This document shows, piece by piece, positions 38,770 to 47,787 of a DNA stretch of 54,705 nucleotides. The notes beneath the pieces were generated by a model. The model was not told the DNA's origin. It saw only the letters and a program-made list of their open reading frames with translations, and ran no database searches. Position 1 is the stretch's first letter; each line of letters begins with the position of its first letter. Position numbers and translations under genes: made by a program. The stretch is from assembly GCF_001053095.1 (NCBI RefSeq), contig NZ_CGBP01000034.1, forward strand, positions 1 through 54,705. Reading direction: 5' to 3'. This DNA comes from Yersinia similis. Its GTDB lineage: Bacteria; Pseudomonadota; Gammaproteobacteria; Enterobacterales; Enterobacteriaceae.

Positions 38770-38891
38770 TTTCTTGTCAGTCGTTGACCTACTTTTCCTA
38801 ATCTAGCGGAAGCGTACTAATTGCAGGATAGCCAACTCATCCGCATTACCATCACGAACACCCATCTATACTAGATAGCCTCGGGCGGTTT

Positions 38892-41225
38892 TTACGAAGC
38901 TTCTTTCGCCAAGAGCTGCATGTTGAGCGAACTTGTTGTCAAACCGGCTCTGTCAAACCGGTAGCGCATATAGGCCGAGATATCGTCCTCGTGGGAGGAG
39001 ACAACTAATTGACAATGCTTGAGTTCGCAACGGAGTAGGTCGGTCAAGGAAGCAACGTTGACTTCATCCAGGGATTGCGACGGATCATCAATCAGGATGA
39101 GAGGCACCCGAGCGTAGACCTTGTTGAGAGAGAGGAAGAAGGCAAGGCTGAGGGCGGACACTTGACCAGAACTCATGAACATAACTGCGTCGTGCTCAGA
39201 TTTCTCGGCAGTCAGGAACCTCAACTGCGTACCTTCGCGGCTCTCGATAAACAGACCCAGACCACGCTGATAGTTTTGGATCAGTCGGCCACTGTAGATA
39301 TGGAATATGAGCTCAATAGCCGAAATTGTCTGGTCGGTATAACGTTGCTCTGTCTTTTTCAGTGTACTGCGGAGCTTTTCGATTTTACCTTGTGCTTTTT
39401 GGGCTGCCAGGATTTCTTTTTCGATAAGCTTAAGATCGGTAACGCAGGTTTGGAGCCTGAAGCTTTGAGCCTCGTTAGCTTTAATCGATATGTACTGCTC
39501 TTTGTCCTTAAGGTCTTCAGCCGTGATTATGTAGAAGTCCAGCAGGTCTTTGAAGGCGCTGTTTATTGTTTCTCGCCAGTCCTCCGGTAGCGCTAAAGCA
39601 TCAGCTTCAACCTGTTTTTTATTTCTTAGAATCTCCTTGAGCCTTTCAAGTCGCTCACCTACTACTTCCTCAATTTCCGTAAATGAGTCAATAATTTGAA
39701 TGTTTTCGCTTTGTAGCTTCTCAAGTAGTTGGGTTATTGCCGGGAGCTGAAGCTTAATTCTCGTCAGTGCTGCATGAAGATTTGGTTCAAATGTAGGTGT
39801 GAGAAGTTTCAGGCTGTCTTGTATGTGGGTGTTGATGCGTTTCAGCTCAGCGTTCATAGCAGTGGTAAGGTTAACTAAGTCCCTACCGTCCTGGCTTAGC
39901 GAATCAGAGATCTGCTTAGTTCTTGCTTCAATGGTATCCACCATTGATTTGTGATCTTCCCAGTCAGCGCCACAGAGAGGGCACAAATGATCGTCGGGAT
40001 AGTATTTTTTATGTTCTTCAAGCAGCTGCTTTTTCAGGCGTTCCAATTCGGCTACGACGTTCGCGTTGGTGCTGCTTTTTTCTCCTAGTCTGTTTCGGGA
40101 TTCAATTTGTAACTCAAACCACTCAAGGCGTCCATCCTCCCAGTTTGGTAGTGATCTGGCTTCTTCGACCTTGATGACCGTGGCACCGCGTTTGATGATG
40201 TTTGCTGAGCGCTCTAATTCATCAATCTCCTTCTTGATATCTTCAAGCCCATCAAGCTTGCCAAGGTCTTTACCGAACCGAGCCAAGCTTCTCAGCGATT
40301 CTTCATTACGATCGATGTCGGCATCGATTGTCTCGTTGTGAACCCTGGTTGTTATCGTGGATTTGAGTGGCAGAAGGGCAATAATCTTGCGAACTGATTG
40401 CTGGTAGGCTGCATAGTCTACCACTGAATACGTTGAGAACAGTATCTCCTTGTCCCATCCTGGTTGGACATCAGTCGTCGAGAGCTTTTTGTACTCAATG
40501 ATCCCAGCCTCTGCCTGCAATGTGTTTTTTAGGGTAGCTATCTCTTCTTTAAGTGATACTGCTTTTGTCGTGCGTTCAGGATTGTTGATGTACTTTGTGA
40601 GTTTACTGTATATGGTGTTGCAGCTTTCGATCTCGGCTTCGATATCGCTGATGTTAAAGAGGTTTCCTAGTTTATCCTTACGTTCGTCTACCCGAGTGTA
40701 TAACAGCCGGTTTTGTCCTTGCTCCAGATAGTTGAGGAAGGAGAAGTTTTCCCTAAAATTTTTTCCGAAAATTTCGTCAAGGAAGTTGTTGTCGCGCAGA
40801 TTGATCTTCGTGAAGTTAGATGATTCGAATTCTGGTAGCTCGTAAAGCTTGAAGTTTTCGTATTTGTCTGCACGATTGTTTACTGGTTTTTTGAATATCG
40901 CAGCTTGGCAATGTCTGGCTAAAACAAGTTTGCGACCATCATTAGTAAATTCAATCTTAATGCAGAGGTCGTTCTCGCCGGAGCGATTGTTCCAGAAGAG
41001 ATTATCCGCGTAGTCTCTCTTGTTCCTGGTTAATAATGTATTGAATAGATTTTGTATTCGACTGATCTGGCCGGTGAACAGTAGTTCGATTGCGTCGAAG
41101 ATGCTTGTTTTGCCATAACCGTTAGGGCCGTCCAGAGTTAGTAAGGACGACTCGCCAAGATCTAAGTAGATATGCTTGAATGCTTTGAAGCTAGAGACTT
41201 CAATCTTGGATATTTGCCAGTTCAT
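38892..41225 (-). CDS. lmuB: SMC-like ATPase of Lamassu / ABC-3C defence system
   Basis: A 777-residue Rad50/SMC-type ATPase. Walker A GPNGYGKT at residues 33-40, long charged coiled coils from about 200 to 650, a central zinc-hook-like CPLC at 415-418, ABC signature region MSSGQ near 684-688, Walker B LILIDDPSQSLDE near 709-721 and a switch His in SSHED. This is the sensor subunit of Lamassu systems, thought to recognise invading DNA ends or structures and release the nuclease. Its start overlaps the middle-gene end by 26 bases. Last gene of the minus-strand operon. GC is lower than the next operon. Other Rad50-like systems are possible, but gene order and partners fit Lamassu. Confidence 0.82.
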   Translation of the reverse strand: MNWQISKIEVSSFKAFKHIYLDLGESSLLTLDGPNGYGKTSIFDAIELLFTGQISRIQNLFNTLLTRNKRDYADNLFWNNRSGENDLCIKIEFTNDGRKLVLARHCQAAIFKKPVNNRADKYENFKLYELPEFESSNFTKINLRDNNFLDEIFGKNFRENFSFLNYLEQGQNRLLYTRVDERKDKLGNLFNISDIEAEIESCNTIYSKLTKYINNPERTTKAVSLKEEIATLKNTLQAEAGIIEYKKLSTTDVQPGWDKEILFSTYSVVDYAAYQQSVRKIIALLPLKSTITTRVHNETIDADIDRNEESLRSLARFGKDLGKLDGLEDIKKEIDELERSANIIKRGATVIKVEEARSLPNWEDGRLEWFELQIESRNRLGEKSSTNANVVAELERLKKQLLEEHKKYYPDDHLCPLCGADWEDHKSMVDTIEARTKQISDSLSQDGRDLVNLTTAMNAELKRINTHIQDSLKLLTPTFEPNLHAALTRIKLQLPAITQLLEKLQSENIQIIDSFTEIEEVVGERLERLKEILRNKKQVEADALALPEDWRETINSAFKDLLDFYIITAEDLKDKEQYISIKANEAQSFRLQTCVTDLKLIEKEILAAQKAQGKIEKLRSTLKKTEQRYTDQTISAIELIFHIYSGRLIQNYQRGLGLFIESREGTQLRFLTAEKSEHDAVMFMSSGQVSALSLAFFLSLNKVYARVPLILIDDPSQSLDEVNVASLTDLLRCELKHCQLVVSSHEDDISAYMRYRFDRAGLTTSSLNMQLLAKEAS

Positions 41226-41865
41226 TGTTAATCATTTCCTTGATAATTTCGTCGGCGTTTTTGTCTGTGACTTTCTGGATAGTCAAATACGTATCGTTCA
41301 GACCAGCTTCTGCAACGGCCTCTGCTGCTTGTAACCTCAAGGACACAAGGTTTTCTTGATGGCTAGGTAACTCTAAGAAAGGAAGCTTGATAAAGGTCTT
41401 CGCCGCGAAGCTGTATTGTGTGGCGACAAGAGGGTTTTCTTTATATTCAAGAAATTCCTTTTTGTCAGCAATCACAGATACCAGTTTGTCGTAGGTGAAA
41501 TTAGTGAGCGCGCTTTCTTCCGCAATACTGTAATAGAGGACATATTTTTTATAAAAGTGCGGGTCTTCCTCAATTGCGAAGATTTCTTCTTCGTGATCCT
41601 TGAACTTGGCCAGAACGTCAAGGCGATGAATACAAATCAAGTCGCAGTTTTTCTTAAAGCTTGGGTTTCTGAGAAATTCCTCAGGAGCAAGATGATTGAT
41701 TCTATTATTCAGTTCGGCTGGGTCAAGGAGGTCGTCAAGATTATGTAGGACTGCGAACCTGATAGCAGATCCAGACTCGCGAATATAAAAGCTTGTGTTG
41801 TCTAGGTTACGTTTACTCACAAAGTCATGGGCAACAAGTGCTTCATCAATGAGTTGCTTTATCAT
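41200..41865 (-). CDS. lmuC: Middle component of Lamassu / ABC-3C system
   Basis: A 221-residue, soluble protein of mixed helix and strand. The segment EEDPHFYKKYVLYYS (about 106-120) is typical of ABC-three-component middle proteins, which bridge the SMC ATPase and the effector. There is no catalytic motif. It overlaps the effector gene by 20 bases upstream and the ATPase gene by 26 bases downstream, so all three proteins are produced together. Sequence similarity is weak between systems, so the call rests on position, size and this motif. Confidence 0.75.
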   Translation of the reverse strand: MIKQLIDEALVAHDFVSKRNLDNTSFYIRESGSAIRFAVLHNLDDLLDPAELNNRINHLAPEEFLRNPSFKKNCDLICIHRLDVLAKFKDHEEEIFAIEEDPHFYKKYVLYYSIAEESALTNFTYDKLVSVIADKKEFLEYKENPLVATQYSFAAKTFIKLPFLELPSHQENLVSLRLQAAEAVAEAGLNDTYLTIQKVTDKNADEIIKEMINNELANIQD

Positions 41866-43078
41866 TCAGTCGTTCCTCCGCATCGTCTTTTGTTATTACG
41901 CTAATGCATAGTGACTTGATTATGTTGCTTTCAAGTTTTTCAGTGGTCTGCTTGTTGTCGAAATCATCCGAGTTTGTGAATTTTGTATTAAAGGTGAATG
42001 AGGCTTCCGCTTTGCTGGCGATTAAATGGTTATACTCAAAAAGTAGTCTCAGCAAATCACTGTTGTTTTTCATTTCATGGATCATGTCAGACTCACACTC
42101 TTCGCTTTCATCTACGTCAAGAGCTGTAGGTACGTAAAACCGATTTTCGCTGTCGAGATAATGCGGAAGATGGTTGAATATGGGCTCCACCGAAATAGCC
42201 TGTATTAACTTGGTGTATCTCCTGATGTCGTTCGTCTGAACGTCTTGAAACCGCTCGGATGGCTTCATCATCTGGCATAGGGTTTTTAATTCGTTGATGT
42301 GCGTTTCGCGAATATGCTCACACAGACGCCTGGCTCTCTCATAGGCGGCGTCACTCATTGTTGGTAGCGCCTGGTCCAGTCGTTCTTCTAGATGGGTTTG
42401 AAGCCTGCCCTTTAACTCAACTGCATAGTAGTCGCGATTCTGATATGGGTTTTCGGCCAGTAAGTCCTCTAGGATATTTTTGGCCTTGATGCAGCCCTCG
42501 TATGCAGCTCTGTTTTTTGATATTCCGTCAACTTGATTTAATTTGTGATTATGTATCGCCTTGGTGCTGATTTTTTCTGACAGTAAGCAGTAGTTAAAAT
42601 TTATAAGGTTTTCACTGAAAGTAATAGACTTCTTCTCACATAACTTTCTTATAAGTTCTTTGGTCAGTCCTTCAATTTCACCTAGGCCACAATGATAGTT
42701 GTCTCCGTAGCGGTAGAATTTTACTGTTTCTCCGCTAGCGCCTTTATGATCTTCTATATTTTCTAGCGAGACGGATACGTGGAAGTAACGCATTGTCCCC
42801 CTGATTTTGTCGTGTTCGATTAAAGTAGACTGTTCCAATGCCGTGGTGTAGCCACTTCGATATTTACTTATCTTAGCTTTGACTTGATGGGCGGTGTGTA
42901 GTTTTCCATTTTTGTAAATAGCGAAGTCGTCACTACTGTCTAGCTGAAGCTCGAAGTCCAAGTCGCCATCATGAATAAGTTTAAGTGAGTGATATAGCGC
43001 AATTTTTCCTTGATAAACGAAGCCGCTCCACGAAGATATGGCACTGGCTGGGTATTTCTCATCATCTTTTTGACTCAC
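41846..43078 (-). CDS. lmuA: Cap4-like nuclease effector of Lamassu / ABC-3C system
   Basis: A 410-residue protein. The N-terminal region has SSWSGFVYQGKIAL (15-28), then E43 in FELQLD, D50-D51, and QVK at 65-67: the E ... DD ... QxK pattern of Cap4/DUF4297 PD-(D/E)xK nucleases that make up Lamassu effectors. The remaining 250 residues are helical and probably bind the SMC part. Start is the GTG at 43078, since AGGAG lies five bases before it; the GTG five codons upstream overlaps that ribosome site, and the ATG between them is out of frame. First gene of the operon. DNA degradation is the predicted activity. Confidence 0.75.
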   Translation of the reverse strand: MSQKDDEKYPASAISSWSGFVYQGKIALYHSLKLIHDGDLDFELQLDSSDDFAIYKNGKLHTAHQVKAKISKYRSGYTTALEQSTLIEHDKIRGTMRYFHVSVSLENIEDHKGASGETVKFYRYGDNYHCGLGEIEGLTKELIRKLCEKKSITFSENLINFNYCLLSEKISTKAIHNHKLNQVDGISKNRAAYEGCIKAKNILEDLLAENPYQNRDYYAVELKGRLQTHLEERLDQALPTMSDAAYERARRLCEHIRETHINELKTLCQMMKPSERFQDVQTNDIRRYTKLIQAISVEPIFNHLPHYLDSENRFYVPTALDVDESEECESDMIHEMKNNSDLLRLLFEYNHLIASKAEASFTFNTKFTNSDDFDNKQTTEKLESNIIKSLCISVITKDDAEERLNDKATH

Positions 43079-43543
43079 ATGAACTCCTTTCACCGTTAGC
43101 GAGCTGTCAGTATAGCGGAAGTATATTTTAGTATTTCAAGGTCTTTGCTTAGTCGCTTCGTTTATTTTGCGAATATATTTTTGGCTATGTTTCCTAAATC
43201 ACATCTGAGAACAAAAAAATTAACAATTGGTTAAATATCATGAAATTAGAAGATGTGTTAAAGGAGTTTTCCATACATGAGTTAATTAATTGGTTGCCAA
43301 TTTAGCAAAGATTCTGAATTATTTCTGTTCAAAGAGTGTTGCATCCATCGGTTGAACTCACAGCCAGAAGCGGACATGACCCAGATCGCTAAAGAAGCAG
43401 TTACCTGCAGGTATATTGATTCTACTCAAGATGTTGATAATATCAATTTTGGTCAATGCACCTTTAATAGTATCTTGATCCTCCATATTCCATGAGGAAA
43501 GCCAACTGACAAGTAGGGCAGGCCTCTAAATAATGAGACCTCC
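43079..43543. other. Divergent control region between the two defence operons
   Basis: This 465-base gap must carry the promoters of both the minus-strand SMC operon and the plus-strand nuclease-helicase operon. It is AT-rich near 43120-43330. It holds the second 40-base repeat copy. No intact gene is visible; a short piece after the repeat reads MTQIAKEA, which resembles the start of helix-turn-helix antitoxins but diverges at once. Confidence 0.65.
43336..43375 (+). repeat. 40-base direct repeat, copy 2
   Basis: Same orientation as 38649-38688, with two substitutions. Together they enclose 4.65 kb containing the whole SMC-type operon. Confidence 0.85.
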
Positions 43544-45676
43544 ATGTATATATCCAAGCTCAGCCTGCTCAACTATAGAAACTTCGCCAATACAAAGCTG
43601 TTGTTCAATAAAGGCACCAACACGATTATTGGTGAAAACGGCGCAGGAAAAACAAATCTCTTCAGAGCCATCAGGCTCTTGCTTGATGACAACATGATTC
43701 GTTCGGCTTACCGGCTGGATAAAACTGACTTTCATCGTGGCTTGGGGCAATGGCAGGGGCACTGGATCATCATCAGCCTAGAGTTCGAAGAGATTTCTGC
43801 AGATGAAGCAGTCCAGGCTTTATTTCTACACGGTACGGGGCTTGCTGAAAATGTTGGCAAGGCTACCTATAACCTTATTTTTAGGCCGAAGAAGGAAATC
43901 AGGCTGCGCCTTTCCCAACTGGATGAAGGTGATCATGCTGGTCTGGACGCTATTCTCGGCCTGGTAACTATTGACGACTACGAAACAATTTTCACGGGGC
44001 GCAGCGAAGCGGACTTCAATGATGAAACCTTCTACAGGCAAGTGGTCGGTGACTTCACGAACGTGAGATTTAACAAGGAAACGGAGTTTCGGTGCATTGG
44101 TGCCAAAATCCCAAGTGTGCTTTCTGTTTCCAAAGAAATTTCGTTTACCTTCGTTCAGGCGTTACGGGACGTTGTAGCGGAGTTTCACAACAATAGAACC
44201 AACCCTCTGCTGACCCTGCTGAAGAGCAAGAGTGGTGATATTGACCCCGTGTTGTTTACCGCTATCACCGATAAGGTAAAAGAGCTCAACGATTCAATCG
44301 AGGCACTTCCTGATGTGCAGAATGTGCGCACCGATATCAGCAGCACCATCAAGGATGCTGCAGGCGAGGCGTACTCTCCCTCCTCTCTGTCGATTAAATC
44401 TGATCTTCCCGAAGAGGCCGATGAGTTATTTCAGTCTCTCAAGCTGTTCGTCGGCGAGTCCGGCGAAGATCATGAAGGTCCCATTCAGGATTTAAGCTTG
44501 GGTGGCGCTAATCTGATCTTCCTTACTCTCAAGTTGCTGGAGTTCAAGTACCGGAAAGCCAGACAGTCAATCGCCAACTTTCTGTTGATCGAGGAACCGG
44601 AAGCTCACATCCACACACATATTCAGAAAACGCTATTCGACAGGCTCAATTACGACGACACACAGATCATCTTTTCGACGCATTCGACCCACATCTCTGA
44701 AATCAGCAATGTTCAGAATGTAAACATTCTCGGAAGGGACGGGGGGCGGTGTGAAGCTTATCAACCCGCCTCTGGGCTACAGCCTGAAGAGATCGGTAAT
44801 ATTCAGCGCTACCTTGATGCCGTGCGCAGCAACCTGCTGTTTGCCAAGAGTGTCATTCTAGTGGAAGGCGATGCAGAAGAAATTCTGATCCCAATTTTGG
44901 TCAAGAAAGTGTTAGGCATCAGCCTGGATGAGCTTGGCATCAGTCTCATCAACATCCGCAGCACCGGTTTTCAGAACGTAGCCGTCCTGTTTCATGATGA
45001 CCGTATTCGCAAGCGGTGCAGCATCGTCACCGATCTGGACAAATCTATTATTGACACTGAAGCTGTGGAAGGTGAGAGCGAGGCTAGAGCGAAGCGCAAG
45101 GCAAAATATCAGGCATCCGAGAAAAAAGGCCTAGCGCGAAAAGTGCAACTGGAAGCTTTTTGCAATGATAATGACTGGATAGCGCCGTTCTTCGCTCCCC
45201 ACACTTTTGAAGTTGATTTCGTAACTGCCGGGAACTCCCGTAACGTCATAGCAGTACTTCCCGACGTTTACACCGACGTTCCAACTACCGTAAGGGCTAA
45301 GGCAAGCCTTAAATCCGGAGATATCACCCGCTATGGCCAACGGGTACTGACTATGGCGGAAAACCAAGGGAAAGGCTGGTTTGCCATCTTACTGGGAAAG
45401 AAAATTGATCCGCAAACGGCTATTCCTCGATACATACTCGATGCGATTGCTTTTGCACACCCGGTCGTAAAGAAAGAAGTCTGGTTCAACGTTCTTAGCT
45501 ATAGACTGAGCTTCATCGAAAAGAACGATTTCTTTGTAGAAGCAGAGGCCGTGGATAACTTCAAAGCAATGTTGCAGCTGTTTAAAAATGGCTACATCGA
45601 TTTTGCTGGAATTAAAAATGAGATGTTCGCATATTTTCCTGATGATCGTATCAACGATGTACTTGAGGTCTTCTAG
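43544..45676 (+). CDS. gajA: OLD-family ATPase/TOPRIM nuclease (GajA-like)
   Basis: A 710-residue overcoming-lysogenisation-defect nuclease. Walker A GENGAGKT at residues 30-37, ABC signature LSLGG at 317-321, Walker B LLIEEPEAH at 347-355, switch His in FSTHS near 380, then a TOPRIM domain with E441 (LVEGDAEE) and D497/D499 (TDLD). The gene is followed after two bases by a UvrD-like helicase gene, the Gabija arrangement, in which GajA cuts DNA when nucleotides fall during phage infection. It is longer than the usual GajA (about 580), with extra sequence after the TOPRIM core (about 500-710). GC is higher than the neighbouring operon, indicating separate origin. Confidence 0.78.
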   Translation: MYISKLSLLNYRNFANTKLLFNKGTNTIIGENGAGKTNLFRAIRLLLDDNMIRSAYRLDKTDFHRGLGQWQGHWIIISLEFEEISADEAVQALFLHGTGLAENVGKATYNLIFRPKKEIRLRLSQLDEGDHAGLDAILGLVTIDDYETIFTGRSEADFNDETFYRQVVGDFTNVRFNKETEFRCIGAKIPSVLSVSKEISFTFVQALRDVVAEFHNNRTNPLLTLLKSKSGDIDPVLFTAITDKVKELNDSIEALPDVQNVRTDISSTIKDAAGEAYSPSSLSIKSDLPEEADELFQSLKLFVGESGEDHEGPIQDLSLGGANLIFLTLKLLEFKYRKARQSIANFLLIEEPEAHIHTHIQKTLFDRLNYDDTQIIFSTHSTHISEISNVQNVNILGRDGGRCEAYQPASGLQPEEIGNIQRYLDAVRSNLLFAKSVILVEGDAEEILIPILVKKVLGISLDELGISLINIRSTGFQNVAVLFHDDRIRKRCSIVTDLDKSIIDTEAVEGESEARAKRKAKYQASEKKGLARKVQLEAFCNDNDWIAPFFAPHTFEVDFVTAGNSRNVIAVLPDVYTDVPTTVRAKASLKSGDITRYGQRVLTMAENQGKGWFAILLGKKIDPQTAIPRYILDAIAFAHPVVKKEVWFNVLSYRLSFIEKNDFFVEAEAVDNFKAMLQLFKNGYIDFAGIKNEMFAYFPDDRINDVLEVF

Positions 45677-45678
45677 CC

Positions 45679-47475
45679 ATGTTCACATGGGATGACGGGG
45701 ATCTGAATCCTGAGCAAGAGGCAGCTATCCGCGAACCTGGCAGCGTGTTTCTCATTGCCTGCCCCGGTAGCGGAAAAACGCGTACGCTCACCTACAAGAT
45801 TGCCCATGAATTGTCGCAGTTGGAGTCGAAAAAGCAGTTCATCGTCGCGATCACTTATACCCATCGCGCCGCAGACGAGATCCATGAACGTATCGAAAAC
45901 CTCGGCGTCGATACATCCAGACTCTGGATAGGCACCATCCATTCATTTTGTCTCGAATGGATATTGAAGCCCTATGGCATCTACCATGAGGCGCTGGATC
46001 GCGGCTTTCGTGTCATTGACCTGCATGAGCGAGAAAAGGTGTTGGAGAACCTGTGCCAACCCTATCAGAAGCCCAAAATCACCTTCTGGGACTGCGAGTA
46101 TTACTTTACCGATGAGGGCTATGTAATTTCGTGCCCACATGACTGGAAACACGCAGGGCTCGCTGAAATTCTGGAGCAATACTTCGACTATCTACGGGAA
46201 ACTCGGCAGATCGATTTTGAACTGATCCTCTACTACGCCTATCAGCTGATCGCTGCGCAGCCTCAGATCAGTGCCATTCTCGGGCAGCTATTTTCCTTCA
46301 TACTGGTCGATGAGTATCAGGATACGAAGCGCATTCAGTACTCCATCATCGCGTCCATTCTAAAAGCGGGTCAGGGAACAAAAGCCTTCATTGTCGGCGA
46401 CCCAAACCAGGCCATCTATGAATCACTCGGTGGGTACCCAATCGCCTTCGAGGAGTTTCAGTCGATGGCTGGCATCAAGCTGGAAGAGCTAGAACTTTCC
46501 CAGAACTATCGTTCTTCCGAACGTATTATCGACTACTTCGCAAACTACAACGTATACGACACGCGTATCGAGGCAGCATCCAACGACAAGGCTTACTCCA
46601 GTCTGATTTCGTTCAATGACTCGGTAACCAAAGACGGCCTAGAAGATGAGTTGATCCGACTCATCCGTTTCAATATCGAGACTATTGGCATTCCCCCTCA
46701 TGAGGTTTGCATCCTCGCGCCTCAGTGGATGCACCTGGCAAGCATGACTCGCCGCTTGGTCGCGAGCATGCCCGAGTATGCGTTTGACGGTCCCGGCATG
46801 GTACCGTTCGCGCGAGATCTGGATAATTTTTGGTACAAGCTCTCAAGGATCGCACTTACACAGGCGTCTCCAAGCATGTACGTGCGCAGACTGCGTTGGG
46901 CTGGCGAGGTTCTCAGTGATCTTGAGGGAGTAGGCGCGAACGTATCGATGCTCACGAGGCAGAGCTTGTTGAGAGAGTGTAATGCCATCACCATTGATGC
47001 TATGGATGGGCTGGTTTATCTCAGGTTCTTCTTCGATAAGCTATTTTCGAATCTCGCTTTTGACATTCAAGCATTCACGCAGCTTCACGAGCATTACGAG
47101 GCGTTCTTCGAAAGCTCGCAGGCAAGGATCGACAGACTGAAGAAGGAAGGCACAGAAATGATCGGAGACATTGCCACCTTCAGGAAGGTTTTCCAGAGTC
47201 GAATCGGCATCACGATATCAACGATTCACGGCATCAAAGGGGCGGAGTTCGATGCTGTCATTGCCTATGCACTTCTGGAGAACATGCTGCCAAACAGAAA
47301 TGACCAGAATGGGCAAGATAGCGCGATGAAACTTCTGTATGTCATTGGTTCTCGTGCACGGAAAAACCTGCATCTTATCTCTGAGCGTGGGCGCATCGAC
47401 AAATTCACTCGTGCGGAATACCAAGCGACTAAAAAGCTCAATGCATGCCGCTTTGAATACGACCAAATACCATAA
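45679..47475 (+). CDS. gajB: UvrD/Rep-like helicase (GajB-like)
   Basis: A 598-residue superfamily 1A helicase. Motif I is ACPGSGKTRTL near 27-37, motif Ia AITYTHRAADEI, motif II VDEYQD at 210-215, motif III VGDPNQAIYESLGG near 239-252, motif IV LSQNYRSSERI near 273-283, and late motif V ISTIHGIKGAEFDAV near 514-528. It starts two bases after the OLD nuclease stop. In Gabija, GajB senses DNA ends produced by GajA and consumes NTP. It is longer than the canonical 494-residue GajB. Length of both genes suggests a divergent subtype. Confidence 0.78.
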   Translation: MFTWDDGDLNPEQEAAIREPGSVFLIACPGSGKTRTLTYKIAHELSQLESKKQFIVAITYTHRAADEIHERIENLGVDTSRLWIGTIHSFCLEWILKPYGIYHEALDRGFRVIDLHEREKVLENLCQPYQKPKITFWDCEYYFTDEGYVISCPHDWKHAGLAEILEQYFDYLRETRQIDFELILYYAYQLIAAQPQISAILGQLFSFILVDEYQDTKRIQYSIIASILKAGQGTKAFIVGDPNQAIYESLGGYPIAFEEFQSMAGIKLEELELSQNYRSSERIIDYFANYNVYDTRIEAASNDKAYSSLISFNDSVTKDGLEDELIRLIRFNIETIGIPPHEVCILAPQWMHLASMTRRLVASMPEYAFDGPGMVPFARDLDNFWYKLSRIALTQASPSMYVRRLRWAGEVLSDLEGVGANVSMLTRQSLLRECNAITIDAMDGLVYLRFFFDKLFSNLAFDIQAFTQLHEHYEAFFESSQARIDRLKKEGTEMIGDIATFRKVFQSRIGITISTIHGIKGAEFDAVIAYALLENMLPNRNDQNGQDSAMKLLYVIGSRARKNLHLISERGRIDKFTRAEYQATKKLNACRFEYDQIP

Positions 47476-47557
47476 GTGATAATAACTAAACTGGGCATGT
47501 AAGATCAAATGTCAACCGAGGTACTGAGTGACACAATACAGAGTGGAGTGATAATGG

Positions 47558-47713
47558 ATGGCAAAATTAAAGAGTGTAGTGAGTATTGAAACGTTAGCAC
47601 AAAAAATCTCCCGATTGAGAACTGGCTGGATTCTGGTACAGATAATAAGTCAAGCAACGTTCAGGGAAACGGTAGTTTTATCTGACGACTGTTCAGGTGG
47701 ACTGCGTCAATAA
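47558..47713 (+). CDS. Possible 51-residue small protein
   Basis: An open frame beginning MAKLKSVVSIETLAQK with GGAG nine bases before the ATG. It contains a moderately hydrophobic stretch (GWILVQIISQ, about 28-37) and a C-terminal acidic, Cys-containing end. It lies 82 bases after gajB, same strand, and its end runs into a strong inverted repeat. I do not recognise it. It could be a trailing small gene of the defence operon or chance. Confidence 0.3.
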   Translation: MAKLKSVVSIETLAQKISRLRTGWILVQIISQATFRETVVLSDDCSGGLRQ

Positions 47714-47744
47714 TGACCCTGGTGAGGCGCTGACGCAGTGCCTG
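47694..47744. other. Long inverted repeat between gajB and the barrel-protein gene
   Basis: ACTGCGTCA (47701-47709) and TGACGCAGT (47731-47739) are exact reverse complements, extended beyond a bulge by CAGG (47694-47697) and CCTG (47741-47744). It lies 44 bases beyond the stop of the minus-strand barrel gene. No T-run follows. The rest of 47476-47787 holds only the possible small gene. Confidence 0.6.
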
Positions 47745-47787
47745 AATTCACTGTGCGCTAACTCAGGACACAGCAGAGTATGATTAC

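Larger units (their letters stand above)
38392..38891. other. Gene-free region between integrase and defence operon
   Basis: No coding sequence is visible in these 500 bases. They hold a 13-base-pair perfect hairpin right after the integrase stop (38399-38432), an inverted pair TCTGTCCCC (38475-38483) and GGGGACAGA (38513-38521), an imperfect inverted repeat GCTGTGAGTTCAA (38631-38643) / TTGAACTGACAGC (38665-38677), one copy of a 40-base repeat shared with 43336-43375, and an 8-base tandem repeat. This mixture suggests remnants of mobile-element ends. Confidence 0.7.

Noticed and set aside
38892-43078. Wadjet or SbcCD system
   Set aside because: No TOPRIM subunit, MukBEF-like partners or Mre11-type nuclease nearby; gene order fits Lamassu/ABC-3C better.
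43376-43500. Short MTQIAKEA-like start resembling a helix-turn-helix antitoxin
   Set aside because: Only about eight residues match the family; the frame then diverges, so at most a tiny relic.
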